Source: an uncultured Actinomyces sp. (lineage in GTDB: Bacteria > Actinomycetota > Actinomycetes > Actinomycetales > Actinomycetaceae). Taken from it: 14,430 nucleotides of DNA. The notes under the pieces were generated by a model. The model ran no database searches and was not told the origin of the DNA. It was given only the letters and a program-made list of their open reading frames with translations. Shown piece by piece: positions 1 through 7,185 of this stretch. How positions within the stretch are numbered: the first letter of the stretch is position 1; each line of letters begins with the position of its first letter. The position numbers and the translations under genes are program-made. Location of the stretch: contig CALHZX010000027.1 of assembly GCA_938040725.1 (NCBI GenBank), positions 1 to 14,430 on the forward strand, written 5' to 3'.

Positions 1-2021
1 GCCAGTACTTCCTCCAGCACGTCAACCAGAACACGGTGTTCTTCCACGACCTGGAAGAGAAGCTGAAGTACCTGGTGGACGAGGGCTACTACGAGAAGCA
101 CGTCCTGGACCAGTACGACTTCGCGGACATTAAGGAGCTGTACAAGCAGGCCTACGCCCACAAGTTCCGCTTCCCGACGTTCTTGGGCGCGTTCAAGTAC
201 TACACGTCGTACACGCTCAAGACCTTCGACGGTAAGCGCTACCTGGAGCGCTTCGAGGATCGCGTGGCCATGGTGTCCCTGTACCTGGCGCGCGGCGATA
301 TCGAGCTGGCTCGTAGCTTCGTCGACGAGATCATGAGCGGCCGCTTCCAGCCGGCGACCCCGACCTTCCTCAACGCGGGTAAGGCGGCGCGCGGCGAGCT
401 GGTGTCCTGCTTCCTGCTGCGCATCGAGGACAACATGGAGTCGATCGCGCGTGGTATCAACTCTGCGCTGCAGCTGTCCAAGCGCGGCGGCGGCGTCGCC
501 CTGCAGCTGACGAACTTGCGCGAGTCGGGCGCCCCCATCAAGAAGATCCAGAATCAGTCCAGCGGCGTCGTGCCCGTCATGAAGCTGCTCGAGGACTCGT
601 TCTCCTACGCGAACCAGCTGGGCGCGCGTCAGGGCGCGGGCGCTGTGTACCTGCACGCGCACCACCCGGACATCATGCAGTTCCTGGACACGAAGCGTGA
701 GAACGCGGACGAGAAGATCCGTATTAAGACGCTGTCCCTGGGCGTCGTCATCCCGGACATCACGTTCGAGCTGGCCCGCAAGAACGAGGACATGTACCTG
801 TTCAGCCCCTACGACGTGGAGCGCGTCTACGGCGTGCCTTTCTCCGAGATTTCGGTGACGGAGAAGTACCACGAGATGGTGGACGATGGTCGCATCCACA
901 AGAAGAAGATCAACGCGCGTCGCTTCTTCCAGATGATCGCGGAGATCCAGTTCGAGTCCGGCTACCCCTACATCGTCTTTGAGGACACGGTGAATAAGGC
1001 GAATCCGATCAAGGGTCGCATCACCATGTCGAACCTGTGCTCGGAGATCCTGCAGGTGTCCGAGGCCTCGACCTATAACGATGACCTGTCGTACTCGCAT
1101 GTCGGTAAGGACATCTCCTGCAACCTGGGTTCGCTCAACATCGCGAAGACCATGGATTCCCCGGACTTCTCGAAGACGATCGAGGTGGCGATCCGCGGTC
1201 TGACGGCTGTCTCCGACCTGTCGGATATCGGCTCGGTGCCGTCGATTGCCCGCGGCAACGCGATGAGCCACGCGATTGGCCTGGGCCAGATGAACCTGCA
1301 CGGTTACCTGGCGCGCGAGCACGTGCACTACGGTTCCGAGGAGGCCCTGGACTTCACGAACGTGTACTTCATGACGGTCCTGTTCGAGGCCATCAAGGCC
1401 TCGTGCACGATCGCGCGCGAGCGCGGCGAGACCTTCGAGGGCTTCGAGGACTCGAAGTACGCGTCCGGCGAGTTCTTCCGCACGTACATTGACGAGGAGT
1501 GGGCTCCCACGACGGATAAGTGCCGTGAGCTGCTCGCCGCCTCGTCGATCAAGGTTCCGACCCAGGCGGACTGGGAGGCCCTGGCGGCCGATGTCGCGAA
1601 GTACGGCATGTACAACCAGAACCTGCAGGCTGTGCCTCCGACGGGTTCCATCTCGTACATCAACAACTCAACGTCGTCGATTCACCCGATCGTGTCCCGC
1701 GTGGAGATCCGCAAGGAAGGCAAGATCGGCCGCGTCTACTACCCGGCGCCGTACATGACGAACGAGAACCTTCAGTACTACCAGGATGCGTACGAGATCG
1801 GCCCCGAGAAGATCATCGACACCTACGCGGTGGCCACGCAGCACGTGGATCAGGGCCTGTCGCTCACGCTGTTCTACCCGGATACGGTGACGACGCGTGA
1901 CCTGAACAAGTCCTACATTTACGCGTGGAGGAAGGGCATTAAGACCCTGTACTACATGCGCCTGCGCCAGATGGCCCTGGAGGGGACCGAGGTTGAAGGC
2001 TGCGTGTCCTGCATGCTGTGA
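1..2021 (+). CDS. nrdE: Class Ib ribonucleoside-diphosphate reductase alpha subunit, 5' end cut by window
   Basis: Reduces ribonucleoside diphosphates to deoxyribonucleotides together with the NrdF radical subunit, in the cytoplasm. The frame is open from base 3 (QYFLQHVNQNTVFFHDLEEK), so the GTG at 36 is internal; about 672 residues are visible of a family length near 720, and about 50 N-terminal residues are missing. Counting from the GTG at 36, I see the first redox cysteine in GELVSCFLL (about residue 125), the active-site Asn/Cys/Glu in SNLCSEI (Cys about 335) and the second redox cysteine in ISCNLGSLNI (about 362). PPTGSISYINNSTSS follows, and the tail EGTEVEGCVSCML carries the CxxC that is reduced by NrdH-type redoxin. 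The short length and this tail mark class Ib rather than class Ia. A strong hairpin follows 22 bp later and no nrdF follows in the window, so nrdF must lie elsewhere. Confidence 0.97.
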   Translation, partial: QYFLQHVNQNTVFFHDLEEKLKYLVDEGYYEKHVLDQYDFADIKELYKQAYAHKFRFPTFLGAFKYYTSYTLKTFDGKRYLERFEDRVAMVSLYLARGDIELARSFVDEIMSGRFQPATPTFLNAGKAARGELVSCFLLRIEDNMESIARGINSALQLSKRGGGVALQLTNLRESGAPIKKIQNQSSGVVPVMKLLEDSFSYANQLGARQGAGAVYLHAHHPDIMQFLDTKRENADEKIRIKTLSLGVVIPDITFELARKNEDMYLFSPYDVERVYGVPFSEISVTEKYHEMVDDGRIHKKKINARRFFQMIAEIQFESGYPYIVFEDTVNKANPIKGRITMSNLCSEILQVSEASTYNDDLSYSHVGKDISCNLGSLNIAKTMDSPDFSKTIEVAIRGLTAVSDLSDIGSVPSIARGNAMSHAIGLGQMNLHGYLAREHVHYGSEEALDFTNVYFMTVLFEAIKASCTIARERGETFEGFEDSKYASGEFFRTYIDEEWAPTTDKCRELLAASSIKVPTQADWEALAADVAKYGMYNQNLQAVPPTGSISYINNSTSSIHPIVSRVEIRKEGKIGRVYYPAPYMTNENLQYYQDAYEIGPEKIIDTYAVATQHVDQGLSLTLFYPDTVTTRDLNKSYIYAWRKGIKTLYYMRLRQMALEGTEVEGCVSCML

Positions 2022-2042
2022 CGTCACGCCCGTTTGTCGGGT

Positions 2043-2080
2043 GGTGCGGGGGTCGGGAAACCGGCCCCCGCACCGTTTTA
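2043..2080 (+). terminator. Intrinsic terminator of nrdE
   Basis: A 14-bp stem (GGTGCGGGGGTCGG at 2043-2056 with CCGGCCCCCGCACC at 2061-2074, one G-T pair) closes a GAAA tetraloop and is followed by GTTTTAT. It starts 21 bp after the nrdE stop codon. Confidence 0.9.
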
Positions 2081-2149
2081 TCAGGGACGAGGCTGGGGCT
2101 GAGGGGCCGGGGATGGGGGAGTGATGGCGCGTGTGAGCGTCGTCGTTTA

Positions 2150-2179
2150 TTCGGATTTTCGGGAAAGCGCTCGTATGAT
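2150..2179 (+). promoter_or_regulatory. Promoter of first YGQ-rich membrane protein gene
   Basis: TATGAT at 2174-2179 is a good -10 hexamer, 39 bp before the ATG. TTCGGA at 2150-2155, with an 18-bp spacer, is only a weak -35. The same -10 to start distance (39-41 bp) recurs before the two downstream paralogues, which supports the call. Confidence 0.55.
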
Positions 2180-2217
2180 GTGGGGGTATATCCCCTCACA
2201 TCTTCTCGGAGTAAGCG

Positions 2218-2763
2218 ATGAGTGATCTGACGAATCCCTACGGCGTTGATCGCGCGAACCAAGGTGGTTATGGCCAGCAGGACGCGTACGGTGCTCAGTC
2301 GGCATATGGGTCCCAGGCCTCGTATGGGGGGCAGCCTCCGTACGGCGCGGGGCAGCCGGGGTATGGTGCGGGGCAGCCTCCGTACGGCGGGGGGCCGGGC
2401 ATGCCGGGCTACGGGCAGCCGCAGGGCTACGGTCAGCCCGCCTACGGGAGCTTCGGGTACACCCTGAACCCCGCCGTTGAGCGTGTGCGTTCGAACGCAT
2501 CGATGGTTCGCATCATGGCGTTCATGAGCTTCGTCACCGTTGGGCCGATTCTCTCGATTGGCGCGTGGGTCTGGGGCGGCATGCTCGTGTCCGAGGCGCA
2601 GGGCCTTAACGCCCCCATGGATGTGATGAATGACGTGAGTGGTGCTCGAAAGATCGCGATGATCTGCAGCATCATTCAGATTGTCGGCATCGTGCTCCTG
2701 ATCATCTTCTCCGTTGTCTTCCCCGTCCTGATGATGGCCTTGTTGGGCGGGGCGGACTACTGA
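2218..2763 (+). CDS. Small two-helix membrane protein with Tyr/Gly/Gln/Pro-rich N-terminal tail (paralogue 1 of 3)
   Basis: Function unknown. The 181-residue product starts at ATG 2218, 6 nt after GGAG (2208-2211). Residues 1 to about 80 are low complexity, built from YG-, GQP- and YGAGQPPYG-type units with no hydrophobic stretch. A short linker, NPAVERVRSNASMVR (about 84-98), precedes the first helix (about 99-124). A polar loop, SEAQGLNAPMDVMNDVSGARKIA, leads to a second long helix (about 148-175) near the C-terminus. The layout resembles CD225/dispanin-like and DUF4190-like actinobacterial membrane proteins, but I cannot assign a family with certainty. The next two genes share the layout, the SD(P/L)xN start and the loop, so they look like tandem duplicates. 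It has its own -10 box and terminator, so it is probably transcribed alone. No signal peptide is visible; the tail is more likely cytoplasmic. Confidence 0.85.
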   Translation: MSDLTNPYGVDRANQGGYGQQDAYGAQSAYGSQASYGGQPPYGAGQPGYGAGQPPYGGGPGMPGYGQPQGYGQPAYGSFGYTLNPAVERVRSNASMVRIMAFMSFVTVGPILSIGAWVWGGMLVSEAQGLNAPMDVMNDVSGARKIAMICSIIQIVGIVLLIIFSVVFPVLMMALLGGADY

Positions 2764-2780
2764 TTCGTCTGAGCGGCGGC

Positions 2781-2813
2781 GGTGGACATCCCCGACGGGG
2801 TGCCCACCGTTTT
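2781..2813 (+). terminator. Intrinsic terminator after paralogue 1
   Basis: The stem GGTGGACATCCC (2781-2792) pairs with GGGGTGCCCACC (2797-2808), with one A-C mismatch and one T-G pair, around a CGAC loop, followed by GTTTT. It lies 18 bp after the stop codon. Confidence 0.75.
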
Positions 2814-2853
2814 GCTGACGAGCTGTGGCGCGTAGCTCTCCCGTCACCGTTGG

Positions 2854-2883
2854 TTACTGATGCCGCGTTGCGTGCGCTAGGAT
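2854..2883 (+). promoter_or_regulatory. Promoter of second YGQ-rich membrane protein gene
   Basis: TAGGAT at 2878-2883 is the -10 candidate, 41 bp before the ATG at 2924 and followed by G, as in the third paralogue (TAGGATG). TTACTG at 2854-2859 gives an 18-bp spacer but matches the -35 consensus poorly. Confidence 0.5.
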
Positions 2884-2923
2884 GAGGCGCGTATCTGCTG
2901 ATCTATTCCATTCGGAGTATCCC

Positions 2924-3382
2924 ATGAGCGATCCCACCAACCAGTACCCCTCCATCGACCAGTCCCCCTACGGTCAGGCCCCCCAGGGAGCCCCGCAAGG
3001 CATGTACGGCCAGGCCCCCTACGGTCAAGCACAGCAGGGTGCGTACGGCCAGGCCCCTCAGGGTGCGTACGGCCAGGCCTACGCGGTGAACCCGGCCCTG
3101 GAGAAGATCCGTTCGAACGCCTCGACCGTTCGTCTCCTCTCCTTCCTGAGCTTCATCTTCGGCGGAATTTTTCTGGCTGGCGGCATGTGGTTCTGGGCGA
3201 ACAATCTGACGGCTGAGGCTCAGCGCCTCGGTGCCCCGCTCGACATTTCGACGGATCTGGCGAGTGCTCGTAACACCGCGAAGATCTGCTCGATCATCCA
3301 TATCGTCATCCTCGTCGTGGGCGTGCTGTTCTACGTCATCGCCATCATTGCTATCCTCGCAGCCGGTGGCTCAAACTACTGA
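2924..3382 (+). CDS. Small two-helix membrane protein with YGQ-rich tail (paralogue 2 of 3)
   Basis: Function unknown, 152 residues. I chose ATG 2924 over the in-frame ATG at 2882 for three reasons: GGAG (2914-2917) lies 6 nt upstream, the start MSDPTNQYP matches the paralogues, and the upstream ATG overlaps the -10 box. Residues 1-55 are a low-complexity tail with AYGQAPQG-type repeats. NPALEKIRSNASTVRLLSFLSF (about 56-77) is nearly the same as in paralogue 1. Helix 1 is about residues 70-92, the polar loop AQRLGAPLDISTDLASARNTAKI about 97-119, and helix 2 about 120-146. The conserved linker and loop, against freely diverging tails, suggest that the membrane part is under the stronger constraint. 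It appears to be a single-gene transcription unit. Confidence 0.85.
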   Translation: MSDPTNQYPSIDQSPYGQAPQGAPQGMYGQAPYGQAQQGAYGQAPQGAYGQAYAVNPALEKIRSNASTVRLLSFLSFIFGGIFLAGGMWFWANNLTAEAQRLGAPLDISTDLASARNTAKICSIIHIVILVVGVLFYVIAIIAILAAGGSNY

Positions 3383-3392
3383 GTTCTTCACG

Positions 3393-3431
3393 GTGTGGGG
3401 TCCGGATCGAGAGCCGATCCGGACCCCACAC
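3393..3431 (+). terminator. Perfect 17-bp hairpin after paralogue 2
   Basis: GTGTGGGGTCCGGATCG (3393-3409) and CGATCCGGACCCCACAC (3415-3431) pair without mismatch around a 5-nt loop AGAGC, 10 bp after the stop codon. No T-run follows (GTGTATGTT), so this would be a stem-driven actinobacterial-type terminator. It ends 21 bp before the next -10 box. Confidence 0.7.
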
Positions 3432-3452
3432 GTGTATGTTCACACCTCCTGT

Positions 3453-3458
3453 TAGGAT
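3453..3458 (+). promoter_or_regulatory. -10 box of third YGQ-rich membrane protein gene
   Basis: TAGGAT at 3453-3458, followed by G as before paralogue 2, lies 40 bp before the GTG start at 3498. No convincing -35 is visible; the expected position falls on the end of the preceding hairpin. Confidence 0.5.
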
Positions 3459-3497
3459 GCTTCTCGTATTGACCGGAAAGAAGAATTGGAGCCGCCA

Positions 3498-4061
3498 GTG
3501 AGCGATCCCTTGAACCCGACCCCTGCGGATAACTACGCCCAGCCCTACGCGCCGAACGGTTCCGGTAGTGCGTCGTACGCTCCTTCGCAGGACGGCTACG
3601 CGCCTGCCACTCAGAATCAGCAGCCTCAGTTTACCCAGCCCGGAGCAGACCAGTACGCGCAGTACGGCCAGCAGGCGTACGGCCAGCCCCAGCAGGCCTA
3701 CGGCCAACCGGCATACGGTCAGCAGGCGTACGGCCAGCCGGTGTACGGCCAGCCGGTGTACGGCCAGCCGGTGTACGGCCAGCCGATGTACACCTCGCCC
3801 GCATCCGCGCAGTTCGACAGTTTGCGTACCCAAGCGATCATCGCGATCGTTGTGTCAGTGATCAGCTGGTTCATCCTTTGGTTCCTCCTGTCGATCCCGT
3901 CGATGATCTGGTCCTTCATCATCGACTCCAACGCCAAGAAGCAGGGCGCGCCGCAGAACATCCTTAGCGTGGCGAAGGCCGCGAAGATCGTCTCGGTCGT
4001 CATGGTGTCCATCCAGGCCTTCTTCATCATTCTCGCGATTATCGTCGCTCTCCTCGACTGA
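3498..4061 (+). CDS. Two-helix membrane protein with long YGQP-repeat tail (paralogue 3 of 3)
   Basis: Function unknown, 187 residues. GTG 3498 is preferred to the in-frame TTG at 3486: it lies 6 nt after GGAG (3488-3491), the same spacing as in the paralogues, and the product then begins (M)SDPLNPTP like them. Residues 1 to about 97 are Tyr/Gln/Pro/Ala-rich, ending in tandem YGQPV units encoded by perfect 15-bp repeats. Helix 1 is about residues 112-136. The loop SNAKKQGAPQNILSVAKAAKIV matches the paralogues in the GAPxxI and AxxxK pattern. Helix 2 is about 160-185 and reaches the C-terminus. The membrane part is more diverged than between paralogues 1 and 2, so it is the most distant of the three. 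The Ala/Lys loop between two helices is reminiscent of CD225/dispanin proteins; that is inference only. Confidence 0.85.
   Translation: MSDPLNPTPADNYAQPYAPNGSGSASYAPSQDGYAPATQNQQPQFTQPGADQYAQYGQQAYGQPQQAYGQPAYGQQAYGQPVYGQPVYGQPVYGQPMYTSPASAQFDSLRTQAIIAIVVSVISWFILWFLLSIPSMIWSFIIDSNAKKQGAPQNILSVAKAAKIVSVVMVSIQAFFIILAIIVALLD
3729..3788 (+). repeat. 15-bp in-frame tandem repeats (YGQPV)
   Basis: TACGGCCAGCCGGTG occurs three times without change (3729-3743, 3744-3758, 3759-3773), then once with one substitution (3774-3788). Looser copies of the unit extend upstream to about 3660. Gain or loss of units keeps the frame. Confidence 0.95.
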
Positions 4062-4105
4062 CGTCGCCGTGAGAGTCGCTCGACAGCGCTGACTCCTCAC
4101 ACACG

Positions 4106-4144
4106 GGAGCCTGTAGGAACGGTGATGCCGTTCCTACAGGCTCC
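4106..4144 (+). terminator. Perfect 17-bp hairpin after paralogue 3
   Basis: GGAGCCTGTAGGAACGG (4106-4122) and CCGTTCCTACAGGCTCC (4128-4144) pair perfectly around the loop TGATG. No T-run follows. The stem length and 5-nt loop equal those of the hairpin at 3393-3431. It ends only 18 bp before the next start codon, so its right arm covers the -35 region of the downstream gene. Confidence 0.7.
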
Positions 4145-4149
4145 ACCTG

Positions 4150-4155
4150 TATTCT
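4150..4155 (+). promoter_or_regulatory. -10 box placing transcription start at the ATG (leaderless mRNA)
   Basis: TATTCT at 4150-4155 ends exactly 7 nt before the ATG at 4163, the spacing expected when transcription begins at the start codon. The only purine-rich stretch (GAGGG, 4157-4161) is 1 nt from the ATG, too close for ribosome binding. Confidence 0.5.
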
Positions 4156-4162
4156 TGAGGGT

Positions 4163-5914
4163 ATGACTCCCCGATACGAAGCCCCCTCGCGCTCGACGTC
4201 CGGAACAGACGCTGACCTCCTCGACCAGCTGCGATACGCGGACGGACGCCCCTACGGCTTCTACAAGAACGCCCTCGGTGCCTGGGATTACGGGGACTTC
4301 ACCCTCGCCATCGATCACGTGCAGGCCGACCCCTACGCCCCGCCCTCGTCCCTGCGTGCCTGGTCCACGCCCGAGGCGATGGGACTGCCCGAGGCCGCCC
4401 TGGCCTCGTCCGACGCGCGCCTGGCCGCCGCGGACTTTATCGCCCGCTCCTTCGACGAGGCCATCCGCGCCCGGGGAGCGCGCGACGTGTCGATCGCCCG
4501 CGCCGGCGCCCTCATCCTCCAGCGCTCCTACGCGACCGTCCTGCCCGACCGCGTCGAGGTGCGCTTCCAGGTCAAGCTCCCCGCGCGAGGCCGCACGATC
4601 CTCGGCAAGAGCGCCGCCCGTCTCTTCGACGTGGACGTGCCCAACATCGTCATGGACTGCTTCGACTTCGTCTCCGAAGACCCGGACACGACCCGCAAGC
4701 GCTCCCGCCTCCTCGGCCACGTTGCCGCCTACGAGGACTACCGCGCCCTCCAGGGGATCCTCGAGGAACGCGGATGGGTGTCCTTCGTCGCCGATGACGC
4801 GCTGTTGGCGCGGCGCTCCGGCGTGTCCGAGACGCCTCTGACCGGTGACGGCGTCGTCGCCTTTTCCGCCCCCGAGTCCCTGCGCGCCACCGTCACCCTG
4901 CCGCACGCCGGCGAGGTGTCCGGCATGGCGATCCCCCCGGGCCTCACCCTCATCGTGGGCGGCGGCTACCACGGCAAGTCCACTCTCCTTGAGGCCATCG
5001 CCCAAGGCGTCTACGCGCACATCCCCGGCGACGGCCGCGAGCTCGTCGCCACCGACCCCACCGCCACAAAGGTGCGCGCGGCTGACGGGCGAGCCGTCAC
5101 CGGCGTCGATATCTCACCCTTTATTACCCACCTGCCCGGCGGCGCCGACACCACGTCGTTTTCCACCGAGAACGCCTCCGGTTCTACCTCGCAGGCCGCC
5201 TCCATCATCGAATCCATCGAGCTAGGCGCGCGCACTCTCCTCATCGACGAGGACACCTCCGCCACCAACCTCCTCATCCGTGACACCCGCATGCGCGACC
5301 TTGTTGCCGCCGAGAAGGAACCCATCACGCCCCTCGTCGACCGTGTCACCTCCCTCACCGAGGCCGGGGTCTCCCTCATCATGGTCGTCGGCGGCTCCGG
5401 CGCCTTCCTCGACGCCGCCGACCGGGTGCTCATGATGGACAACTACCACTGCCTCGACGTCACCTCCCGCGCGCGCGAGGTCGTGGCCGACCTGCCGCGC
5501 CCCCGCGCCGACGCCCCCACCAGCTGGGAGGCGGCCCCCCGCGTGCCCGCTGCAAAGGCCCGCGTGGACCGCCCGCGCACCAAGGCCTCGGGCACGTCCG
5601 TACTGACGATCGACCGTTCGACCGTCGACATTTCCGACGTCGCCGCAGTCGTTGACCCCGGGCAGGCCGAGGCCATCGCCTGGTGCGTGCGCGGCGTCCT
5701 CGAGGAGATGGCCGGCAAGCAGTCGATGCCCGACCTCATGGCCAAACTCGGACGGCGCCTCGCCTCCGAAGGCCTGGACGCCGTCTGCAAGTTCGGCGCC
5801 CGCTCCTACCCGGCGTTCCTGGCACGCCCGCGCCTCATCGACGTGGGCGCCGCCATTAACCGCTACCGAGGTCTGTCCCTGCGCGAGCCACGCGGTGAGG
5901 TTTCCGAGTCGTAG
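4163..5914 (+). CDS. Predicted ABC-class P-loop ATPase (PF09818 / COG3044 type)
   Basis: The 583-residue length is normal for this family of cytoplasmic ATPases, whose cellular role is unknown. LRYADGRPYGFYKNALGAWDYGDFTL and HVQADPYAPPS (about residues 23-60) are family hallmarks. The Walker A site is GGGYHGKST (about 266-274). FSTENASGSTSQAASIIE (about 333-350) is the family's signature-like segment, and TLLIDEDTSATN (about 356-367) holds Walker B. VVGGSGAFLDAADRVLMMDNYH follows at about 412-433. The stretch from about 450 to 480 is a Pro/Arg-rich linker to a C-terminal conserved part that includes IDVGAAINRYR. There are no membrane helices and no permease partner, so this is not a transporter subunit despite the class name. 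It is a single gene, apparently leaderless. The start is supported by the promoter and by the conserved N-terminal motif beginning soon after it. Confidence 0.92.
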   Translation: MTPRYEAPSRSTSGTDADLLDQLRYADGRPYGFYKNALGAWDYGDFTLAIDHVQADPYAPPSSLRAWSTPEAMGLPEAALASSDARLAAADFIARSFDEAIRARGARDVSIARAGALILQRSYATVLPDRVEVRFQVKLPARGRTILGKSAARLFDVDVPNIVMDCFDFVSEDPDTTRKRSRLLGHVAAYEDYRALQGILEERGWVSFVADDALLARRSGVSETPLTGDGVVAFSAPESLRATVTLPHAGEVSGMAIPPGLTLIVGGGYHGKSTLLEAIAQGVYAHIPGDGRELVATDPTATKVRAADGRAVTGVDISPFITHLPGGADTTSFSTENASGSTSQAASIIESIELGARTLLIDEDTSATNLLIRDTRMRDLVAAEKEPITPLVDRVTSLTEAGVSLIMVVGGSGAFLDAADRVLMMDNYHCLDVTSRAREVVADLPRPRADAPTSWEAAPRVPAAKARVDRPRTKASGTSVLTIDRSTVDISDVAAVVDPGQAEAIAWCVRGVLEEMAGKQSMPDLMAKLGRRLASEGLDAVCKFGARSYPAFLARPRLIDVGAAINRYRGLSLREPRGEVSES

Positions 5915-5932
5915 TCGCTTCAGACCCCACGG

Positions 5933-6132
5933 GTGTTCCGGGCGCCGGAGGGCCCGGCCACCCGCGAGGCTAGGGCCTCACTTCGTTCGGCGCCGCGCCT
6001 CGAAGCCCCCCCGTGCCCTCCGGTCCCTCCGGCGCCCTCCACACCAGTGGGGCCGGGTCGCTGTTGTCTGGTTCGGTGTGTCGTCTCGAAGCCCGGCCAG
6101 GCCCCGCCGCCCACGGTCACCGCAGCCAGGCC
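5933..6132. repeat. Mosaic of dispersed GC-rich repeat blocks (family R, copy 0)
   Basis: No gene is visible between 5915 and 6388. This part shares blocks with the repeat at 9842-9995. The 30-mer at 6025-6054 (CCCTCCGGCGCC then CTCCACACC) matches 9966-9995 at 29 of 30 bases. The block 6104-6132 (CCGCCGCCCACGG then CCGCAGCCAGGCC) matches 9939-9967 at 26 of 29 bases. The order of the two blocks is swapped relative to the other copy. The stretch 5960-6008 is a looser match to the palindromic core at 9870-9925. Confidence 0.7.
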
Positions 6133-6158
6133 AACGTGGCTATTGTGCACCCAGCAAT

Positions 6159-6265
6159 TTCGCACGTAATTCCCCCGTGACTATTTCAGGATTTGAATTG
6201 GCATCGTTGGAATTGTAACGTTTCTGGGCTTTATTGAATATTTAAGTAATCGCATTGCGTGCGAG
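6159..6265 (+). repeat. Palindrome-ended dispersed element C, copy 1 (diverged)
   Basis: About 107 bp and AT-richer than its surroundings. The ends TCGCACGTAAT (6160-6170) and ATTGCGTGCGA (6254-6264) form an 11-bp inverted repeat with one G-T pair. The inner box TTGTAACG (6213-6220) lies at offset 54 from the left end, exactly where the other two copies carry TTTCAACG. Compared with them, a T-A pair in the arms is changed to C-G on both sides, so pairing is kept. Confidence 0.75.
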
Positions 6266-6278
6266 TTTTGGAGACGGG

Positions 6279-6333
6279 CCCCGAGACGCAGCGCGGGGCA
6301 ATCCCCGAGACGACCCCGGGTGGTCTCGGGGAT
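6279..6333 (+). promoter_or_regulatory. Operator-like cluster of CCCCGAGAC half-sites before the ABC operon
   Basis: CCCCGAGACG occurs at 6279-6288 and again at 6303-6312, 24 bp apart. The second copy pairs with GTCTCGGGG downstream: ATCCCCGAGAC (6301-6311) and GTCTCGGGGAT (6323-6333) form a perfect 11-bp dyad with an 11-bp spacer. The cluster ends 55 bp before the ATPase ATG, where a promoter or operator would lie. I found no clear -10/-35 pair and no strong ribosome site for that ATG. Confidence 0.45.
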
Positions 6334-6388
6334 GAATCAGGGGAAACCTCCGTAGCGGTGACGCGCACCGCAGGCGCACGATGGATGC

Positions 6389-7156
<768 letters not shown>

Positions 7157-7185
7157 ACGCGCGCCCACACCCCAAGGCTCACCTC

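Noticed and set aside
36..38. GTG as the start of nrdE
   Set aside because: The conserved NrdE sequence continues upstream in frame to base 3, so this codon is internal and the gene is cut by the window edge.
1939..2847. Minus-strand open frame of 302 codons
   Set aside because: It is antisense to the end of nrdE and to the first membrane-protein gene, which has a clear promoter, ribosome site and terminators. The product is Arg/His/Pro-rich and low complexity.
2882..2884. ATG as the start of paralogue 2
   Set aside because: It overlaps the -10 box and has no ribosome site. ATG 2924 has GGAG at 6 nt and matches the start of the paralogues.
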